This document shows positions 14,763 to 18,445 of a DNA stretch of 18,445 nucleotides, in pieces. Origin of the DNA: Vulcanimicrobiia bacterium (GTDB taxonomy: Bacteria; Eremiobacterota; Eremiobacteria; Baltobacterales; Baltobacteraceae); assembly GCA_024281135.1 (NCBI GenBank), contig JAMXLG010000083.1, positions 1 through 18,445 of the forward strand, given 5' to 3'. The notes beneath the pieces are model-generated. The model did no database searches and had not been told where the DNA came from. It saw only the letters and a program-made list of their open reading frames with translations. The position numbers were made by a program, and so were the translations under genes. The first letter of the stretch is position 1. The number at the start of each line of letters is the position of its first letter.

Positions 14763-16508
14763 GTGAACACACGGAGTCTTACCGTACTTTCATTGTTAGC
14801 TGCGCTTGTTGCGATGCCGCTCGTTGCGCCCGCGGACCAATATCCGCAGCCCGGGAAGCCGCAGCAGCCACGCGAGGCGACGATTCCGTCGCCGGCACCG
14901 TCACCGGTAGCGCCGGTCGTGCCGACCGTCTCGCCCTCGCCGGGTTATAAGGCACCCAACGTACGGCCGACGAGCGCGAACGTGGTGGGCGTGACGCAGC
15001 AGCCGTTCGTCGGCATTGCGCTCGGCGACGCAGTCGGAATGGCGCTCTCGCGTAACCCCGATCTCGCGATCTCCGCATCGGACACGCGCATCAGCGGTTA
15101 CCAGATTCAGGCTGCGAAAGGCGCGTACGACGTCAAGTTCTTCATCAATCCTTCGATCAATCACTCGAACACCGCTCCGGAGAATGCGTTCTTCTCCGGA
15201 CCCAATTTTACGCCGATCGTGGCAAATAATTTGGCGCTTGCGGGCGGGATTAGCGGGCAGCTGCCGACGGGCACTCTGTACAATATCAACATAACGCAGA
15301 CGACGATCCAGAATAACACGGTCATCAATGCATTCAATCCGTATTACACCGCAAGCCTCAACGCGATTATTTCGCAACCGCTTCTGCGCAATTTCGGCGC
15401 CGGCAACGACACGCGCCGGCAAATTAATCTCGCAATAATCAATGAAGCGGGAACGACGGCACAAACTCTTGCGAGCGTCTCGAACACGCTCTCGGGTGTT
15501 GAAAACGCTTATTGGGATCTCGTCGCCGGATGGCGCAACGTCGCGATCCAAGAAGATGCGCTTCGCTCGGCGATCTCGCAGCAGCACAGCAACGTACGCT
15601 CGGCTCGCCAAGGTCAAGCCGCACCGATCGATGCCGTGCAGTCTGAGACCCAAGTGTCGACCTATCAGAATAACGTCTTTTCAGCGCTGCAGAACGTAGC
15701 GGCGCTGCAGAATCAGTTGAAATCGCTGATTCTCGACGACCCGGGCGATCCGATTTGGCGCGCAAACTTGATGCCGACGACCTCGGTCGAGCAGAGCCCG
15801 ACAGAGCCCTCGCTCGATCAAATGCTTACAACGGCAATGCAGCACCGGCCCGAGCTCGCGCAAGCGGCGGCGCAACGTCAACAAGCAGCGGTCAACCTAG
15901 CGTATGCGAAGAACCAAAAGCTACCGCAGGTCGATCTGCAACTGCAGTATCAAGGCAATGGCCTCGCCGGCACCGCGCTCCCGCCGTTAGGCGGTGCATT
16001 CGGCAGCGCAACGCCGCCGCCGTACCTCGTCGGCAAAGCCGGCCAAGCGTATGGAAATATCGGGCGCTTCCCCGCGTACACAGCGGGCGTGATGATCTCG
16101 ACGCCGATCGGAAACAACACCGCAAAGGCGGACTACGAAACTGCGAAAGAGCAACAACGCATCGCTAACATCACAACCGCGAACACCGACCAGCGAATCC
16201 TCTTCGACGTTAGAAATGCATTACAAGATTTCGAATCTGCTCAATCCCGCCTCTTTGCAGCGCGAGCGGCCCGCGAAGCGCAGCAACAAGTCTACGCAAG
16301 CGAAATCCGAAAATTCCGTAACGGTGAGTCGACGACGTTCCTCGTGAATCAGCAACAGATTACGCTGGTGCAAACCGAGGGGACCGAGCTGCAAGCGCAA
16401 ACGGACTTCGACAAAGCTGTGGTGGAGCTGAGCCGCTCCGATGGAACGATTTTGAGCGCGAACAACGTTAACATACAGACGTTAGGTGAAGGAGCACTAA
16501 AACCATGA
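14763..16508 (+). CDS. TolC-type outer-membrane efflux channel
   Basis: This 581-aa outer-membrane factor has a signal peptide (residues 1-24, ending PLVAPA) and a Pro-rich linker (about 25-70). Two outer-membrane efflux repeats follow, each with a long helical part and strands: IALGDAVGMALSRNPDLAIS starts the first, and LDQMLTTAMQHRPELAQAAAQRQQAAVNLAYAKNQKLPQVDL the second. The late block DVRNALQDFESAQSRLFAAR...YASEIRKFRNGESTTFLVNQQQ matches family signatures, including the F..G..T/S-F-V turn. It is longer than E. coli TolC mainly because of the linker. GGAG lies 5 nt before the GTG start. It completes the tripartite exporter, and its stop overlaps the next start (ATGA). Confidence 0.94.
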   Translation: MNTRSLTVLSLLAALVAMPLVAPADQYPQPGKPQQPREATIPSPAPSPVAPVVPTVSPSPGYKAPNVRPTSANVVGVTQQPFVGIALGDAVGMALSRNPDLAISASDTRISGYQIQAAKGAYDVKFFINPSINHSNTAPENAFFSGPNFTPIVANNLALAGGISGQLPTGTLYNINITQTTIQNNTVINAFNPYYTASLNAIISQPLLRNFGAGNDTRRQINLAIINEAGTTAQTLASVSNTLSGVENAYWDLVAGWRNVAIQEDALRSAISQQHSNVRSARQGQAAPIDAVQSETQVSTYQNNVFSALQNVAALQNQLKSLILDDPGDPIWRANLMPTTSVEQSPTEPSLDQMLTTAMQHRPELAQAAAQRQQAAVNLAYAKNQKLPQVDLQLQYQGNGLAGTALPPLGGAFGSATPPPYLVGKAGQAYGNIGRFPAYTAGVMISTPIGNNTAKADYETAKEQQRIANITTANTDQRILFDVRNALQDFESAQSRLFAARAAREAQQQVYASEIRKFRNGESTTFLVNQQQITLVQTEGTELQAQTDFDKAVVELSRSDGTILSANNVNIQTLGEGALKP

Positions 16509-16630
16509 CCATACGCAAAGCACGGACACGACGGCTCAGTCCGCTCACGTACCGAAAACTCCAGGAACGCACTGCTGTCCTCTATGGACGCGAACTCGAG
16601 CGCTGGAACAGCAGAGCGGCATTCCGCTAG
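16505..16630 (+). CDS. 41-aa basic protein coupled to the TolC-like gene
   Basis: I recognise no family. The small ORF begins MTIRKARTRRLSPLTYRKLQ and ends WNSRAAFR. It is strongly basic (11 Arg and 2 Lys of 41), has no membrane segment, and is probably helical with possible nucleic-acid or ribosome contact. Evidence for translation is unusually good for its size: AAGGAG (16489-16494) lies 10 nt before the ATG, and the ATG overlaps the TolC-like stop as ATGA. It may be the last gene of the efflux operon. Confidence 0.55.
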   Translation: MTIRKARTRRLSPLTYRKLQERTAVLYGRELERWNSRAAFR

Positions 16631-16673
16631 AACTTTTCATGCCGGACGACCTGAAATGCGTTACGATTCATCT

Positions 16674-17528
16674 ATGAATCGTGGCGCATTTTTGTTTGGC
16701 GCACTTGCGGCGGTTGCCGCCGTTCCGGCGGCAGCTGACGTCGAGATTCCGGTACAAGTACGCGGCGGGCGGTTTTTCGCTGTGCCGCATGTGAGCGACG
16801 GACGCGTGTTTGCCTGCTGGCTCGATACCGACGGCAGCGGATTCATTTTCGATTCCGCCGTCGAGACGTTTGGGCTCGCCGCGCATAAGGTGGAGGGCAA
16901 GCGTCGCGCGTCGTTGCCGTCGCTTGTTCCCGCGTCATTTCCACCGCTCAGTACTGCAAATGATTTGCCGGTATTCGAACGTCTAGGGCAAGAGCGTGCG
17001 GATCCGATTCTTGCGGGATTCGATGCGCAACTGGGCACAACGTGGTTCCAGGGTCGCACATGGCGTTTCGATTGGCCGCGCGGGCGATGCACGATGCTCG
17101 GCGGTACGCTCGCCGCGTCCGACGCAAACGTTCCCGTCACGATCGAAGGTGGTATCCCTCGAATTCCCGTCACTATTGCGGGAGAGAACTTGACGATGAC
17201 GTTGGACATCGCCGCATCGGTCGCAATGAAACCCTACGCAACGGTAGAGGCAACGACGTTCGTACCACAAGCGGTGGTCGATCGTTGGCATCGCGCGCAC
17301 CCGGACTGGACGTTTGCGCGCAATGTCGGTGAGCCGACCGGGATCGACCGCATCGTCGTTCCCGAGCTGCACGCAGGTTCGGTGACGTTACGCAACGTGG
17401 TATGCACTACGCGTCCGGGCGATGACGTCTTCGAAGGAGAGGACGCAAATGGAAAGCTCGGCGCGAGTGCGTTCGCCGGTTGCGTTGTTGTACTCGATTA
17501 TCGTACCGCAAGACTGCAGTTGTGTTAG
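16674..17528 (+). CDS. Exported protein with two aspartic-protease-like (retropepsin) halves
   Basis: This 284-aa protein has a Sec signal peptide (MNRGAFLFGALAAVAAVPAAA). Two similar halves follow. Half 1 (about 22-140) has IPVQVRGGRFF, the active-site-like loop FACWLDTDGSG (D51-T-D-G-S) and the closing LGTTWFQGRTWRFDWPRGRCTML. Half 2 (about 145-284) has IPVTIAGENLTMTLDIAAS (D178) and the closing LGASAFAGCVVVLDYRTARLQLC. This repeats the retropepsin-like layout of a strand pair, a D-T-G-like loop and an LG..F....V..DY end, giving a pepsin-like bilobal arrangement. Neither loop is a canonical DTG (DTDGS and DIAAS), so activity is uncertain and one lobe is probably non-catalytic. The frame is open to 16584, but ATG 16674 starts a clean signal peptide; ATG 16656 is an alternative. 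No SD is seen. Confidence 0.7.
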   Translation: MNRGAFLFGALAAVAAVPAAADVEIPVQVRGGRFFAVPHVSDGRVFACWLDTDGSGFIFDSAVETFGLAAHKVEGKRRASLPSLVPASFPPLSTANDLPVFERLGQERADPILAGFDAQLGTTWFQGRTWRFDWPRGRCTMLGGTLAASDANVPVTIEGGIPRIPVTIAGENLTMTLDIAASVAMKPYATVEATTFVPQAVVDRWHRAHPDWTFARNVGEPTGIDRIVVPELHAGSVTLRNVVCTTRPGDDVFEGEDANGKLGASAFAGCVVVLDYRTARLQLC

Positions 17529-18445
17529 GGTTTAAGCTTGAAGATCTGGTATTCGCCGGAGACCGCGCTCATTTCATAGTTTCGCGCTAGGGTTTTGTGC
17601 ACGGCATGCAGCGCATTGTTCTGCGGATTTTCGCGACCGGGCCGAAGAACGATGTAGCGCGGATGCGTCGCCAAGATACGGAGGACTTCACGCGTACCGT
17701 CGGTATTTGCGGCAGCCTGCATGTCCGCTGAATACAGATGTTGCGGGTAGGGAAACCGCGTTGGAATCGGCTCACCGGTCAGCACGTAGAGCGCCGGATC
17801 GCCTTGCGCGACGTAGAGCGAACCCGGTTGCGCAGCGATCAGCCGGTGCAGAATCGCAGCGGTTTGCGCTTCTTGATCGGGCTCGGTGAGAGCAATGTAT
17901 CGTCCGATACCATGGCCGAGTAGTGCGAACACGGCGATCGCTAACGCGTAGCGTTGCGAAGTGCGCGCAGGCCAGAGCCGGTAGAAGCCCCACGCCGCGA
18001 GCAAAGATGCAGGCGGAATCAATACGATGAAGTGGTAGCCGAAATACTCGCGTACCGCTACGATAGAGAACACTGCGGCTACAAGCCATGCGAGAATCAT
18101 CAAGCCGAGCGGTCGTTCCGACGCGTTCCATCTACGCGCAAGGCAAAGCGGCGCCAGCACCCAGACGGGGAAAAGCGCCTCGGATTCCCAACGCAGACTT
18201 TCGTAAAGATGCGGATGCGCAACGGGGCCGGGAATGCGTCGCACGATCGTTCCGATATTTGCATCGATGAATGCATCCACGCGCCCTATTGCAACATAAG
18301 GAACGATACTTGCAAGCACGGGCGTAAGAAGACCGGCCAAGACGGCCACCACGGCGCGACCCGCGCCTGGTGATGCAAGAACCGCAAAGATTGCGATGGC
18401 GACGGACGTCGGTATTGCGGTGACTTTCATCTCGATCGCGCATCC
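17525..18445 (-). CDS. GT39-like membrane glycosyltransferase, C-terminal part (5'-truncated)
   Basis: The frame is open to the window edge, with five codons before the first Met (18430). Residues GCAIEMKVTAI match an internal transmembrane segment of the PMT_2/GT39 group, so the true start lies outside. The visible 306 residues contain several transmembrane helices (for example TSVAIAIFAVLASPG, LGLMILAWLVAAVFSIVAV, FIVLIPPASLLAAWGFY, YALAIAVFALLGHGIG). A C-terminal soluble domain follows (about 195-306) with YVAQGDPALYVLTGEPIPTRFPYP and YIVLRPG. Such proteins transfer sugars from polyprenyl-phosphate donors to lipids or proteins at the outer face of the inner membrane. The catalytic N-terminal loop is not in view. 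Its stop overlaps that of the convergent protease-like gene (TTAG). Confidence 0.75.
   Translation of the reverse strand, partial: GCAIEMKVTAIPTSVAIAIFAVLASPGAGRAVVAVLAGLLTPVLASIVPYVAIGRVDAFIDANIGTIVRRIPGPVAHPHLYESLRWESEALFPVWVLAPLCLARRWNASERPLGLMILAWLVAAVFSIVAVREYFGYHFIVLIPPASLLAAWGFYRLWPARTSQRYALAIAVFALLGHGIGRYIALTEPDQEAQTAAILHRLIAAQPGSLYVAQGDPALYVLTGEPIPTRFPYPQHLYSADMQAAANTDGTREVLRILATHPRYIVLRPGRENPQNNALHAVHKTLARNYEMSAVSGEYQIFKLKP

Noticed and set aside
14901..15653. 250-aa frame antisense to the TolC-like gene
   Set aside because: It is a shadow of a well-supported gene with no family resemblance.

Overview
The window looks like a chromosomal segment of a moderately GC-rich diderm bacterium. 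It encodes a TolC-type outer-membrane channel, a periplasmic adaptor and several Sec or lipoprotein signals. GTG and TTG starts are common, genes overlap heavily, Shine-Dalgarno (SD) sites are often absent, and a SARP/BTAD-type ATPase regulator sits next to diderm envelope genes. This suggests a poorly cultured soil lineage such as Ca. Eremiobacterota (WPS-2). That placement is an impression from gene style, not a phylogenetic result. No rRNA, tRNA, CRISPR array, transposase or phage gene was seen.

Layout: (1) 1-3087 (+) is the 3' part of a large BTAD/AAA-ATPase/TPR transcriptional regulator, cut by the left edge. (2) 4785-3068 (-) is a compact five-gene run: a minimal winged-helix regulator, a 67-aa small protein, a PadR regulator, a 62-aa protein and a secreted protein. 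Three of the four junctions overlap, and the run starts from a well-formed promoter that appears to give a leaderless mRNA and has a 20-bp operator in its spacer. (3) 4882-9420 (+), divergent from it, is a histidine-catabolic operon: urocanate hydratase (hutU), imidazolonepropionase (hutI), a second amidohydrolase that plausibly does the next (formimidoylglutamate) step, and a small lipoprotein. hutH and hutG are not in the window. (4) 10213-9422 (-) is a class A beta-lactamase-like serine hydrolase with no export signal. (5) 10250-16508 (+) is a tripartite efflux operon led by two unexpected genes: STAS protein, exported protein, TetR repressor, EmrA/HlyD adaptor, EmrB/DHA2 pump, TolC-like channel. 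It starts at a sigma70-like promoter flanked by two copies of an 18-bp palindrome, the probable TetR operators. A 41-aa basic protein (16505-16630), coupled to the TolC stop codon and preceded by a strong SD, probably ends the operon. (6) 16674-17528 (+) is an exported protein with two aspartic-protease-like halves. (7) 18445-17525 (-) is the C-terminal part of a GT39-like membrane glycosyltransferase, cut by the right edge.

The most notable points are the two operator/promoter architectures, the STAS plus exported-protein head of the efflux operon, and two very small coupled genes (67 and 41 aa) that simple gene calling would miss. No stretch longer than 300 bases lacks a gene.
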